Assembly: GCA_028751875.1 (NCBI GenBank)
Contig: CM054154.1
Coordinates: 55,825,679 to 55,889,678 of the forward strand
DNA length: 64,000 nt
Origin: Rapana venosa
Lineage: Eukaryota; Mollusca; Gastropoda; Neogastropoda; Muricidae
Direction: 5' to 3'
Shown here: positions 34,345-43,856 of the stretch, one piece after another
Position numbering within the stretch: the stretch's first letter is position 1
How the letters are laid out: each line of letters opens with the position of its first letter
The notes under the pieces: generated by a model
The model's input: only the letters and a program-made list of their open reading frames with translations
What the model was told of the DNA's origin: nothing
Databases searched by the model: none
Made by a program: the position numbers and the translations under genes

Positions 34345-35943
34345 CAGGGTTCGTACAAATCTTAAAAAGCCCTAAAAGGCCCTGATTTTTGAAGATCCAA
34401 AATAAGGCCCCTAAAAAGCCCTAAAAATGAGACCTATGGCCCTGGAGGCCCTAAAAAGCCCTAAAAATGGGAATCACGAGTGAGAGTTTCTGTTGAAATG
34501 TAGATTAAACAAATACACAAAATAAAACTTTTGAGAAATGAAAGCATGAAAGGTGTCCAAAGATAGTATCATTGACGATAGAGCCTGTCTTCTGCTATTC
34601 ATGTCGCGCCACCTATTTTGCCAAGGGAGGTAATTTGCCTCCATTGGAAGTGCAAATTTGCTTTGCTTTCACCAGTTATTTTTTACATGCCAAAAACTAC
34701 CTACCCCTATGGTATGTCCGTAATTTGTTTGGAAAATGATGTTTTAACTATGAAACTGCAATCATGAGTAAAAAAAATACCAATTTTCTGTTTACTGCGC
34801 TACAGTCCTTCTCTATGAGATTTTTCAATCTTTAGCACAGCTGCGCTGTGAATAGCAAGGCTATTGTTTCTCCTGTGCGCAGTTTACAAAATGGCAGTCA
34901 GTGATACAGTTGTATGTCAGAATGGAAATACAATAAAACCTGTAGCCAGATCTATTTATTTGAGGAGATTATCCCACAGATTTCCTGCAGAACGCATACA
35001 GACACGAATCCAGTTCATAAGGCAAGTCACAAATGCCTGAATATTTACAAATGTACAGGAAAAATACAAATATTTGAATATTTTCCACCGCTCAATGTGG
35101 TCGATTCAGTTGACTTTACTTAAAAATTCACAGCTTATTCAGTTATTGGCCTACTTGATCTGAAGATTTTTGCTTTAAAAAAAACCTATGGGGAGAGGGT
35201 GTTGGCATCCTTTTCAAGCCAGTGTTAGGCATTGATGATACGGGACTTGTACATGTATTCATAGTGAAGAGAACTTGTGTCCAGCAGCCTCTCTCTCTGT
35301 CTTTCTGTCTCCGTCTCTCTCTTTTGTGCATGCATGTGTGTGCATGCACACACGTGCGTGTGTGTTTGTGAATGCCTGCATGTACGCATGTGTGAGATTG
35401 AAATCAAGGAGCAGAATTTGGAAGAGGCACTGTGACTGTGTGAGGGTATTGTTATTACCAGTTCTAGTACCGGGCAACCATCTGCATCTTTGGTAAGGCA
35501 AGGAGACTAGTTCACATTATATGAAGTTTGAGGGATAGTGTCTTTTAAGTTCACTTTGCTAGCTGTTTGTGAAAAACATCTTAGAATCAGAGACACTTAT
35601 TTCAGTTTTCACTTTACTTCGTATTTCAAGACATGGACACTTCCATCACACCATGGATGTTTTACTGTGTGAGGATTTTAATTCATTGTATCTATGAGTG
35701 AAAGACATTTTATTCTAGAACTTCACTTGAATTTTTGTCAATAATCAATATCCAACATGTAGTTGTAGACAAGAAGACTTTGCTTACATGAGTTTGAGAT
35801 TAGTTTATCAGTGTAAACGTGTACACAGGTTGATAAAATGTACTTTGATACCCTGTGGCTAGGCCCTAAATTTGGAAATAATGGCCCCTAAAAAGCCCTA
35901 AAAAGGCCCTAAATTTTTTCCAACCAAGTCTGTATGATCCCTG
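34345..35943. mobile_element. 1.6-kb terminal-inverted-repeat element (CAGGG type, hAT-like)
   Basis: The left end is CAGGGTTCGTACAAAT; the right end, read inverted, is CAGGGATCATACAGAC (12 of 16 match). Both ends carry the subterminal block aaaaagccctaaaa in the same direction. The flanks share TACTA, or TACTACTA against TACTACTT (7 of 8), which fits an 8-bp hAT duplication, but the flank is a CTA repeat so this is not decisive. No transposase frame is seen, so it is non-autonomous. Confidence 0.8.
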
Positions 35944-36104
35944 TACTACTTCTGTTACTACTACTACTACTACTACAACTACTAGTACTTCTGTTACTAC
36001 TACCACTACTACTACCACTACTACCACTACCACTACTACTACCACTACTACTACTGCTATAACTACTACTACTACCACTACTACTACTGCTACTACTACT
36101 ACTA

Positions 36105-36147
<43 letters not shown>

Positions 36148-36300
36148 CACTACTACTACTGCTACTACTACTACTACCACTACTACTACTGCTATAACTA
36201 CTACTACTACCACTACTACTACTGCTACTACTACTACTACTACCACTACTACTACTGCTACTACTACTACTACAACTACTACTACTGCTGCTGCTGCCTA
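35944..36300. repeat. CTA/CCA/CTG trinucleotide array up to exon 8
   Basis: tactactactaccactacta repeated, with a ctgctgctgcc end just before the exon 8 acceptor at 36306. Confidence 0.95.
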
Positions 36301-36306
36301 CAACAG

Positions 36307-36477
36307 GTGCAGAAGAACACGGACGACAACTTGCCGGCGGCAGAGGAGACATCGGTGGAGGTGGACGAGCAGATCGTGATGCTGCCCTCCAAGATGGTGA
36401 TCAACGTGACCTCCAGCGACGCCCTGCAGCTCTCCCTCACCAAGGCCTGTCTGGAGGTCCTCAACAACCTGGGCAAG
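36307..36477 (+). CDS. VPS13: VPS13 exon 8 of window
   Basis: 57 codons, phase 0. The acceptor is gcctacaacag and the donor gtcaga. It begins VQKNTDDNLPAAEE (acidic linker) and continues MLPSKMVINVTSSDALQLSL, then TKACLEVLNNLGK. In VPS13 this 'L-N-V-T' strand and following amphipathic helix end the rod before the VAB domain. The acceptor follows a long CTA/CTG trinucleotide array. Confidence 0.93.
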
Positions 36478-36594
36478 GTCAGAACAGCAGCAGCATCAAC
36501 ATCGTCGGGGGGGGGGGTGTGATGATGAAAATGGCTGGGGTTGTTTGGGGTTTTTTCTTTTCTGGTGTGTGTTGCTGGGCTTGAACTCTGAGGT

Positions 36595-36945
36595 TCACCA
36601 AATGGTGAGATTTTGCGTATGCCACTGTTTCTGCCCATCATGAAGGTAGCCGCATTCTGACTTCAGGGATGTATTATGCTGGGTGTGTTCGTGTTTCTGT
36701 AACCACAGAACGCTGACGTATGAGTTATGGGATCTTTAACACACCTATGTGATCTTCTGCATGTGTATATACAGGAAGGAAATGAAGGCACTGGCAGGTC
36801 TGCACTTGAGGTTGACTTAGGAGATGATAAAAATCCCCAGCCTGAATTGACCAGACGCAGCCTGAGATGAGAACTCAGAAGTCGATGGACTCTGGGATGT
36901 AAGGGCCTGGACCACTGGGCCGCTGCTCGCTCCTTGACAAGACTG
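36595..36945 (-). repeat. SINE-like dispersed repeat D, copy 2 (inverted)
   Basis: It contains aatgaaggcactggcaggtc and aaaaatccccagcctgaatt, and on the - strand an A-box-like ggcccagtggtccagg head. It matches 15972-16190 inverted. Its other end shares ggtagccgcattctgactt with dispersed repeat E. Confidence 0.8.
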
Positions 36946-36979
36946 GTGCTGCATGTCAGTGCCTCGTCTGTGTAGCCCA

Positions 36980-37235
36980 GTGTTGTCGTTGTCGTCATCG
37001 TCTTCTTCTTCTTCTTCTTCCAGTGGCACAGGGATTGCCAGGTGGGGGGAGGAGGAGGAGGAGGGAGACCGAGTGCATGATGTTCTGGGTGACAGACCCC
37101 CAGGGTGTTAAGCTGAGGAATGCCCAACAGTGGCGACAAGAAGAAGAAGGTGATGATGATGATGAAGAAGATGATGATGATGAAGGTGATGATGGTGGCG
37201 GCATTCTGCCCTGGACTTGTATGTGTGTGTGTGTG
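36980..37235. repeat. Short CTT, GGA and GAT repeats before exon 9
   Basis: cttcttcttcttcttcttcc at 37003-37022, then GGA- and GAT-rich runs. Confidence 0.7.
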
Positions 37236-37244
37236 TGTGTGCAG

Positions 37245-37367
37245 GCCTTCAACGATGCCTACAACCTGGTGCCTGTCGACCAGAAGAAAGACGAAATTCT
37301 CTCCCCTTTCCTCTTCTGCAACCAGACTGGCTACGACATTGTCCTGAAGCTGGACTCCTCTTTTGAG
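37245..37367 (+). CDS. VPS13: VPS13 exon 9 of window (start of VAB domain)
   Basis: 41 codons, phase 0. The acceptor is a (TG)n run ending in gcag, and the donor is gtacag. The product contains AFNDAYNLVP and then SPFLFCNQTGYDIVLKLDSS, where the 'N-x-T-G' with flanking hydrophobics is the first repeat of the VAB (VPS13 adaptor-binding) module. VAB modules bind short Pro-x-Pro adaptor motifs in yeast Vps13 through conserved Asn residues; the Asn of CNQTG is the equivalent here. Confidence 0.93.
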
Positions 37368-37369
37368 GT

Positions 37370-37560
37370 ACAGGGGGATGTGTATAAGTGTCTGTGTGGA
37401 TAAGTGTCTATGTGTATAAGTGTCTGTGTGTATAAGTGTCTGTGTGTATAAGTGTCTGTGTGTATAAGTGTGTGAGTGTATGTGTAAGTGTGTGTATAAG
37501 TGTGTGTGTGTTAGTGTACGGGTAAGTGTGTGTGTATATGTGTGTGTGTGTGTGTATAAG
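37370..37560. repeat. 16-bp TG-rich repeat after exon 9 donor
   Basis: gtgtataagtgtctgt units, passing into a (GT)n run. Confidence 0.9.
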
Positions 37561-37680
37561 TTGATTATTTATCATTGATTGCATGACTGCGTAAGATTAG
37601 GTTGAATGCATGCGCTTTGATTTGTCTTTGCAAGATATAGCGCTATACATGATCCATTTATTATTATTATTAATTATGAT
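37555..37680 (-). repeat. Dispersed repeat C, end block (inverted)
   Basis: gcgctttgatttgtctttgc and aagatatagcgctatacatg match 4520-4570; an inverted match lies at 55290-55345. Confidence 0.75.
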
Positions 37681-37728
37681 AAGTGTGTGTGTGTGTGTAC
37701 TGTAACAACAACCTTTCTCTGCCCTCAG

Positions 37729-37878
37729 CCACCCGCGTCAACGGTTGGGGGGCTGTTAACTCTGGGGGTGGGGGCGTCGTTGCCAGTGGACAACAAAGTT
37801 CAGGCCATCAGCGGCAAGGCGATGGCCTCGCAGATCAAGGCCACACAGGAGCGCGAAGAACGCAAGATCATCTTCCAG
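37729..37878 (+). CDS. VPS13: VPS13 exon 10 of window
   Basis: 50 codons, phase 0. The acceptor is ctctgccctcag and the donor gtgaca. The product starts PPASTVGGLLTLGVGASLPV, continues DNKVQAISGKAMASQIKATQ and ends EREERKIIFQ. It looks like the variable loop inside the VAB domain between two strand repeats. No catalytic motif is expected. Confidence 0.88.
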
Positions 37879-37884
37879 GTGACA

Positions 37885-38799
37885 CCTCACGTTTGTGTTG
37901 GGGGGCGGGGGGGTATGGTGTTCTATAAAAAAAAAAAAAAACCCTCTCCTTTGGAGTTATCTTTTCATTTTTTTTATGTTGAAAGAAATAATAACATCAT
38001 CATAATAATAATGAGACATGGAATGTATATATCTTGTATACATGTTCTGGATCAAAACTCTCTTTCCGTGCTATGTTGAGTTCCCTTTCCACTTGCTGTT
38101 GTTGTTGAAAGAAATGACGTGCCCATGTCATTTCTCTTGAATGACCTTTGTTTTTTGTGTGGAAAGAAGAGACTGATACATGTTGTGGAGAAAAAACCCA
38201 CATTCTCTTGGAGCCTTTCCTGTTATGTTGAGTTACCTGTCCTGGTTTTCTTTGTGGAAAGACATAACTGTTGTGAACATGTTCTGGAGAAAAACTCTCC
38301 CAAGAGTTACCTGTTCTTGTTATGTTGAGTGACCTTTCCTTTTTTATACCTGAAAGAAAAGAATGATTTCCCTGTGTTGTAAAAGCTATTTCTGTGAATG
38401 ACCTTGAATTTTTATGTGGAAAGAAACAACTTGTGCATGTTCTGGAGATAACACTGTTTGACTGACATGTTCTTGTTATGTTCACTTACTTTTGTGTTCA
38501 AAGAAATAACTCGCCCTTGTAGTCAAAACATTTCTTTGAATTACCATTCCTTTTTATGTGGAAAAAACACAAACCACTTCTGTTATTGTGTGTGTTGTGA
38601 CAAAATCTGTCTTTGAGCTCCTGTCCTGTTTGTTGTGAAAGAATGACAGGTCTGGGTTTTTTTTCATTTGTTCTAAAAAAAACCCCATTTTTCTCGAGTT
38701 CTTTCCCTTCTTTTTTTTGTATTGAAAGAAAGAACGTTTCTCTGATGCAGTAAACAAAACGTGTTGAGAGTTATCTTGTTTGTGCTTGTTCACCACCAG
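37885..38799 (+). repeat. Intron with loose degenerate repeat
   Basis: Blocks of about 70-150 bases with 'gttatgttgagtgacctttc' and 'gtggaaagaaataact' wording recur six or so times, strongly diverged. This is an old decayed tandem repeat filling the intron between exons 10 and 11. Confidence 0.6.
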
Positions 38800-38961
38800 G
38801 TGGAGCAGTTTGGGGCCACAAGGGAGGTGACTGTGAAGCGTGCGGAGAAACGTCTGTTTCACATCAACCAGAAGTCGCGTCAGGGCGACACGTGGTCCAT
38901 CGTGTGTAACACCGACTGTACGATCGGCCAGAAAGTGGTGTACCTGCAGTCCGTTGTCAGG
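38800..38961 (+). CDS. VPS13: VPS13 exon 11 of window (VAB repeat)
   Basis: 54 codons, phase 0. The acceptor is caccaccag and the donor gtgagc. The product includes VEQFGATREVTVKRAEKRLF, HINQKSRQGDTWSIVCNTDC and TIGQKVVYLQSVVR. This is a beta-rich VAB segment. A 60-bp CAGG tetranucleotide array begins 13 bases after the donor. Confidence 0.9.
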
Positions 38962-38973
38962 GTGAGCCACATG

Positions 38974-38975
38974 GG

Positions 38976-39030
<55 letters not shown>

Positions 39031-39032
39031 CC
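38974..39032. repeat. CAGG tetranucleotide repeat, about 14 copies
   Basis: A perfect ggcaggcaggcaggcaggca run 13 bases after the donor of exon 11. Confidence 0.97.
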
Positions 39033-39039
39033 ACACTAG

Positions 39040-39330
39040 CATACACTCAGGTGCACACACATACACACACACTCACACTCACTCTCACACACTCACATGC
39101 ATGTATACATGAATTCACAAGTGATATTTAGTTTTGTGGAAGACTTGTGAGAAATAAGAAATCAGCACACATGCACATTCTTTATCTCCCTCTTTCTGAT
39201 ATACTTGTGTGCGCATGTGTGCACACACAGACACACACACACACACATGCTCTCATATTCACACTCTCTCTCTCTCTCTCTCTGTCGCTGTCACTCTCAG
39301 TCTCTTTCTCTCTCTCTCTTCCAAATGCTG
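39040..39330. repeat. CA and CT dinucleotide-rich stretch
   Basis: (CA)n near 39050-39080 and 39225-39247, (CT)n at 39264-39322. Confidence 0.85.
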
Positions 39331-39399
39331 ACATGCACCCCAAAAACAAAAAACAACAAGAAGCATATACACACAAGTGCACTCCTACACTGCATGTGC

Positions 39400-39550
39400 A
39401 CATGTATTCATGAAGGGAATGAAGGCAGCACTGCCCTTGAAGTTGACCTGAGAGGTTGTTAACATCCCCAAGCTTAATTCACCAGGTGCTGCCAGGATTC
39501 AAATCCATGACGTCATGGACCCATGGGATTGACAACCACTGGGCTGTAGC
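39400..39550 (-). repeat. SINE-like dispersed repeat D, copy 3 (inverted)
   Basis: gaatgaaggcagcactgccc, gagaggttgttaacatcccc and an inverted B-box-like ggattcaaatcc block; the same orientation as the copy at 36595. Confidence 0.75.
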
Positions 39551-39554
39551 ATCC

Positions 39555-40266
39555 CTCGTTCGTTCATTCATTCATTCCTCCTCCTTCTTCTTCTCCTCCT
39601 TCTTCTCCTCCTCCTTATCCTTCTTCTCTCCTTCTTCTCACCTTTCTTCCCTTTCTTCCTCCTCCTCCTCTTCTTCTCCACCTTCTTCTTCTTCTCCTCC
39701 TCTCTCTTCTCCTCCTCCTTCTCTTTCTCCTCTTCTCCTCTCTTCTCCTCTCTTCTTCTCCTCCTCTTCTTTCCTCCTCCTCTCTTCTCCTTCTTCTCTC
39801 TCCTTCTTCTCCTCCTCCTCCTTCTCTTCCTTCTCCATCTTCTTCTTCTTTCCTCTCCTTCTTCTTCTTCTCCTCTTCTCTCCTCCTCTTCTCCTTCTTC
39901 TCCTCCTCTCTTCTCCTCCTTCTTCTCCTCCTTCCTCCTCTCCTCCTCCCTCCTTCTTCTCCTCCCTTCTCCTCCTCCTCTCCTTCTCCTTCTCCTCTTC
40001 TCCTCCTCCTTCCTTCTCCTCCTTCTCCTCCTCCTCCTCTCTCTCCTCCTCTCTCCCTCCCTCTTCTCCTCCTCCTCCTCCTTCCTCCTCCTCCTCTTCT
40101 CCTCCCTTCCTCTCTCTTCTCCTCCTCCTCCTCCTCTCCTTCTCCTCCTCCTTCCTCCTCTCCTCCTCCTTCTCCTCTCCTTCTCTCCTCCTTTCTCTTC
40201 TTCTCCTCCTCCTCCTCCTCCTTCTTCTCCTCCTTCTCCTTCTCCTTCTCCTTCTCCTCTTCCTTT
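39555..40266. repeat. Polypyrimidine CTT/CTC tract, about 710 bp
   Basis: Almost pure C/T on the + strand (ttctcctcctccttctcttc and variants) in the intron before exon 12. Confidence 0.95.
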
Positions 40267-40267
40267 A

Positions 40268-40372
40268 TTTCCTTCCTCGGCTACAGCCTCCAGCTTCACT
40301 GATGGCGACATTTTGCACATGTGACCGTTTTTGGCCACCATGAGGGTAGCCACATTGCAGCTGAGGGACCTG
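40268..40372 (-). repeat. Dispersed repeat E, copy 2 (inverted)
   Basis: ccttcctcggctacagcctc ... ggtagccacattgcagctga; the inverse of 25286-25405. It ends 24 bases before the exon 12 start. Confidence 0.7.
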
Positions 40373-40395
40373 TATTGGTGTTTTGTCTGGTGCAG

Positions 40396-40553
40396 GTGAA
40401 GAGTGAACTGACGTTTGCGGTTGAAGTGCAGTATCGGGGCGACTCGCAGATGGCGTCGTGTGGGGTGGTGCAGCCGGACGAGACCTTCAGTGTGCCGCTC
40501 AACGCCGTCTACGCCATCTCCAGTGACCTCTTCTTCAAACCTGCAGGGGGGAG
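40396..40553 (+). CDS. VPS13: VPS13 exon 12 of window (VAB repeat)
   Basis: 52 codons plus two bases, so the next intron is phase 2. The acceptor is gtctggtgcag and the donor gtgagg. The product includes VKSELTFAVEVQYRGDSQM, QPDETFSVPLNAVYAISSD and LFFKPAGG. The 'P-L-x-x-V-Y' and 'F-K-P' pattern fits the VAB module. The last two bases AG need one base from the next exon. Confidence 0.92.
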
Positions 40554-40673
40554 GTGAGGCCCTGTCAGGGGAGAGATGCGTTTCCTGCTATAAACCTACA
40601 TCTTCGTTTGTTTGATATTGCGTGTGTGAATACATGCGTGTGTGTGTGTACGCATGTTTTGTTTTTTCTTTAA

Positions 40674-41283
40674 CTCAATGGAGTCGCAGTGAAATGGATC
40701 CCGCCATTTTGTGGTCATGCATGATTGTGGCTTTATTTGAAAAAATCAGCAGACTTACCCAACATAATAATGACATACACATTATACATCATTGAATAGT
40801 TTATAATGTCTACTTTTGAGATTGTTTCACAGTTTTTCAATAGATGGCTATTTATTTTTTACAAATTTTCAAAATATGTCACTGAATGCTTAAAAATAAA
40901 AAGTTTTGAAAATTATGGGTTCGTATCCTACATGCCTTGAACTGTTCATCAAGTAGTCCCCTTGAAGCAATGTGATGATTTTTTACCAAAGTAAAGTTCC
41001 CTGAAGCTGGCTGAATCCATCTGTCACTTTTTGTACAACAGATTCTTTTTTAAAGAATCAACACTGGAGAGCCTGAAATCCCAAAGATATCACTTGTTGA
41101 CATGTCAAACAAAATTAGCCAACAGACGACAAAACTAGGCGAGCTTATGGTCAAGGAAAGCAGCTGTGTTTAGAAAAATGATTGCTCTACTGGCCAGAGT
41201 ACTTTCCCTTGAGCTGAACATTACTTGGTGTATTTTAATTCGTAATTCTGCCGAAGCTTAAACTTCTGCACAACCTCAATGAG
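40674..41283. mobile_element. TTAA-bounded MITE-like element, copy 1
   Basis: TTAA at 40670-40673 and at 41284-41287 flank a 610-bp element. Ends are CTCAATGGAG and, inverted, CTCATTGAGG, short imperfect terminal repeats. It is homologous over its whole length to 43189-43852 (shared: gcagacttacccaa, cctgaagctggctgaatcca). TTAA target duplication suggests the piggyBac superfamily. No transposase. Confidence 0.78.
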
Positions 41284-41309
41284 TTAAACACTCATCTGTT
41301 CCTATCAGC

Positions 41310-41545
41310 GTGAATGGCCTACTCTTCAGAAAGGCGGAACAGCTTTTTTAACGTTGTGTGTGTGTGTGCAAGATGTTCTGCATTCATTCGCACACAGGGT
41401 TTCCGTTAATAGTCTCATCGGAAGGACATTCAGTTTGATTTTCTTGTCAAAGTGGGGAGAGAGGGCCAGGCTGAGAATGGAACCCAGAACCTGACGGCTT
41501 ACAGTGAGGCAGGTGAAGGTCTTACCCATCCTGCCACCTTCTTTC
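41310..41545 (-). repeat. SINE-like dispersed repeat A with tRNA-like head (inverted)
   Basis: It contains ctactcttcagaaaggcgga and ttaatagtctcatcggaagg. On the - strand the outer end gives aggtggcaggatgggtaaga and ttctgggttccattctc, which resemble A and B boxes. It starts about 20 bases after the TTAA element. Confidence 0.75.
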
Positions 41546-41589
41546 ATGTGTACATACCACTTAGTCACAGCAGACTTCTCTTCTTGTGC

Positions 41590-42165
41590 AGGTTTCGCTT
41601 TGTAGGCAGGTGTGTTTCCTGTAGACCACCAGCAGTGCTGTAGCAGTTCTGTCTGTCGTCAAGATGATCAGGTGTGTTTCCTGTAGACCACCAGCAGTGC
41701 TGTAGCAGTTCTGTCTGTCGTCAAGATGATCAGGTGTGTTTCCTCTAGACCACCAGCAGTGCTGTAGCAGTTCTGTCTGTCGTCAAGATGATCAGGTGTG
41801 TTTCCTGTAGACCACCAGCAGTGCTGTAGCAGTTCTGTCTGTCGTCAAATGTCAGGGTGTTTCCTGAGCCCACCAGCAGTGCGTACAGTTCTGTCTGTCG
41901 TCCAAGATGATCAGGTGTGTTTCCTGTAGCCCCACCAGCAGTGCTGTAGCAGTTCTGTCTGTCGTCAAGATGATCAGGTGTGTTTCCTGTAGACCACCAG
42001 CAGTGCTGTAGCAGTTCTGTCTGTCGTCAAGATGATCAGGTGTGTTTCCTGTAGACCACCAGCAGTGCTGTAGCAGTTCTGTCTGTCGTCAAGATGATCA
42101 GGTGTGTTTCCTCTAGACCACCAGCAGTGCTGTAGCAGTTCTGTCTGTCGTCAAGATGATCAGAT
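41590..42165. repeat. 62-bp minisatellite, about 9 copies
   Basis: The unit is caggtgtgtttcctgtagac, then caccagcagtgctgtagcag and ttctgtctgtcgtcaagatg. Units at 41850-41935 have several single-base losses. Confidence 0.95.
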
Positions 42166-42300
42166 GTGGTGTGGGGTGTGGTTTATGTTTGTGTGGTGTG
42201 CTATGGTGTCTGGTGTGGTGGTGTGATGTGGTATGGTGTGGGTGTGATTTTGTGGTATGGGGTGGGTGTGGTGGTGGGTGTGGTTTTGGTGTGGGTGGTG
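42166..42300. repeat. GTGG-rich low-complexity sequence before exon 13
   Basis: gtgtggtggtgtgatgtggt and similar. It leaves exon 13 with an acceptor that has T but almost no C. Confidence 0.85.
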
Positions 42301-42307
42301 TGGGCAG

Positions 42308-42416
42308 TTACACGACGTGCAAAGAGGCAGTGGACTGGAGGAAGATAGAGACCATGGAGCTGCAGGAAGTCAGCTGTCCTTCCACACAGCAAGGACACTC
42401 CCCCTGCTTCTTCACT
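42308..42416 (+). CDS. VPS13: VPS13 exon 13 of window (phase-linking exon)
   Basis: Found by phase logic: the previous exon ends AG and the next begins in phase 0, so an exon of length 3n+1 is required. This one starts with T (making AGT, Ser) and then gives 36 codons: YTTCKEAVDWRKIETMELQE then VSCPSTQQGHSPCFFT. The acceptor is ggtgtgggcag, G/T-rich with almost no C. The donor is gtaaca. The 'C-P' followed by an aromatic pair is typical between VAB repeats. A degraded echo of its middle lies 182 bases downstream. Confidence 0.88.
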
Positions 42417-42424
42417 GTAACACT

Positions 42425-42529
42425 GCCCTGCCCTCTCTGTCTGTCTCTGTCTCTGTCTGTCTCTCTGTCTGTCTGTCTCTGTGTCTGTCTGTCTGACTGT
42501 CTCTGTCTGTCTGTGTGTGTGTGTGTGTG
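42425..42529. repeat. CTGT repeat and TG run after exon 13
   Basis: ctgtctgtctctgtctctgt repeats ending in a TG run directly before the exon 13 echo. Confidence 0.9.
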
Positions 42530-42569
42530 GAGACCATGGACCTGCAGGAAATCACCTGTCCTTCCACTG
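42530..42569 (+). pseudogene. Echo of VPS13 exon 13 (partial duplication)
   Basis: Forty bases starting gagaccatggacctgcagga match 42348-42387 of exon 13 at 35 of 40 positions. It has no acceptor of its own and would read into a stop (gttag) soon after. It is a fossil of a local duplication that included exon 13 and part of its intron. Confidence 0.8.
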
Positions 42570-42594
42570 TTAGACCTCTGTTCCTCTCTCTGTC

Positions 42595-43188
42595 AGTCAT
42601 GCAGGTTTTGGAAGAGATGTTTAGTGATGCAGGTGTTAAGAGATGTTTAGTGGTGCAGGTGTTAAGAGATGTTTAGTGATGCAGGTGTTAAGAGATGTTT
42701 AGTGATGCAGGTGTTAAGAGATGTTTAGTGATGCAGGTGTTAAGAGATGTTCAGTGATGTAGGTTTTAAAAGATGTTCCCGTGATGTAGGGGTTAAGAAT
42801 GTTCAGTGATGCAGGGGTTAAGAAATGTTCAGTGATGCAGGTGTTTAAGAAAATTTCAGTGATGCAGGTGTTAAGAGATGTTCATTTATGCAGGTGTTAG
42901 AGATGTTCAGTGATGTAGGGGTTAAAGATGTTCAAATGATGTAGGGGTTAAGAAGTTCAGTGATGTCGGGTTAAGATGTTCAGTGATGTAGGTTTTAAGA
43001 GGTGTTATGATTTGGGTAAGAATTTCAGTGATGTAGGGTTTTGAGAGTTCGGATGTTAGGGTTTAGAGATGTTCATGATTAGGGTTAAGAGATTTTTCGT
43101 GATGTGGGTTTAAGAGATGTTCATTATGTGGGTTACGAGATTTCCAGTGATTAGGGTTTTAAAAATTGTTCAGTGATGTAGGGGTAAA
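42595..43188. repeat. 26-bp minisatellite, left part
   Basis: The unit is gttcagtgatgtaggggtta then agagat, with gatgcaggtgttaagagatg variants at the left edge. Every good unit contains TTAA. From about 42775 to 43175 the units are ragged, with many single-base losses. Confidence 0.93.
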
Positions 43189-43852
43189 CTCATTGGAGTC
43201 GCAGTTTAAATGGTCCCGCATTTTTGGACCATGATTTTGCTAATTAAAAAAATTTAGCAGACTTACCCAAAATAATAATGACATACTCATTATATTCAAT
43301 TGAAAAGTTAAAATGTCTTCTTTTGAGATTGTTCCAAGTTTTTTAAAAAAGATGACTTTTTGTTTTATTTTTTTACAAATTTTTTCCAAAATAAATGTCC
43401 CTGAATGCTGAAAAAATAAAAGTTTATGAAAATTAGGGTTGGATTTAAATGGCTTTAACTTTTTATCACTTTTCCCCCTTGAACCAATGTGATGATTTTC
43501 ACCAAGTAACTTCCCTGAAGCTGGCTGAATCCATGTGATTTTCAAACTTTTTGTACAACAGACTTTTTTTTTTTTAAAGATCATAAACTGGGGTGCCTGA
43601 AATTCCAAAGATATCACTTGTTGACATGTCAAAGAAAATTGGCCAACAGATAAAAACTAGGCAAGCTTATGGTCAAGGAAATCAACTGTGTTTAGAAAAA
43701 TGATTGCCTTACAGGCCAGAGTAATTTCCCTTGAGTTAACCATTACTTAGTGTTTAAAAAAAAAATCGTAAATCTGCCAAATCTTAAGCTTCGGCACGTC
43801 ACAGTAAAGGAAAAGAGTGCCGAAGCTTAAGATTCGGCACAACCTCAATGAG
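43189..43852. mobile_element. TTAA-bounded MITE-like element, copy 2, inside the minisatellite
   Basis: Homologous to 40674-41283. The right TTAA (43853-43856) is the TTAA of a minisatellite unit; the left one reads taaa (possible base error). It carries a perfect 18-base inverted repeat, AATCTTAAGCTTCGGCAC at 43780-43797 and its complement at 43817-43834, that copy 1 lacks. Confidence 0.78.
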
Positions 43853-43856
43853 TTAA

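Noticed and set aside
36000..36300. Poly-Val/poly-Ser frames on the - strand
   Set aside because: CTA/CCA trinucleotide repeat.
41590..41645. Extra VPS13 exon after gtgcag (RFRFVGR)
   Set aside because: Followed at once by the 62-bp array; the phase needed after exon 12 is met by 42308-42416 instead.
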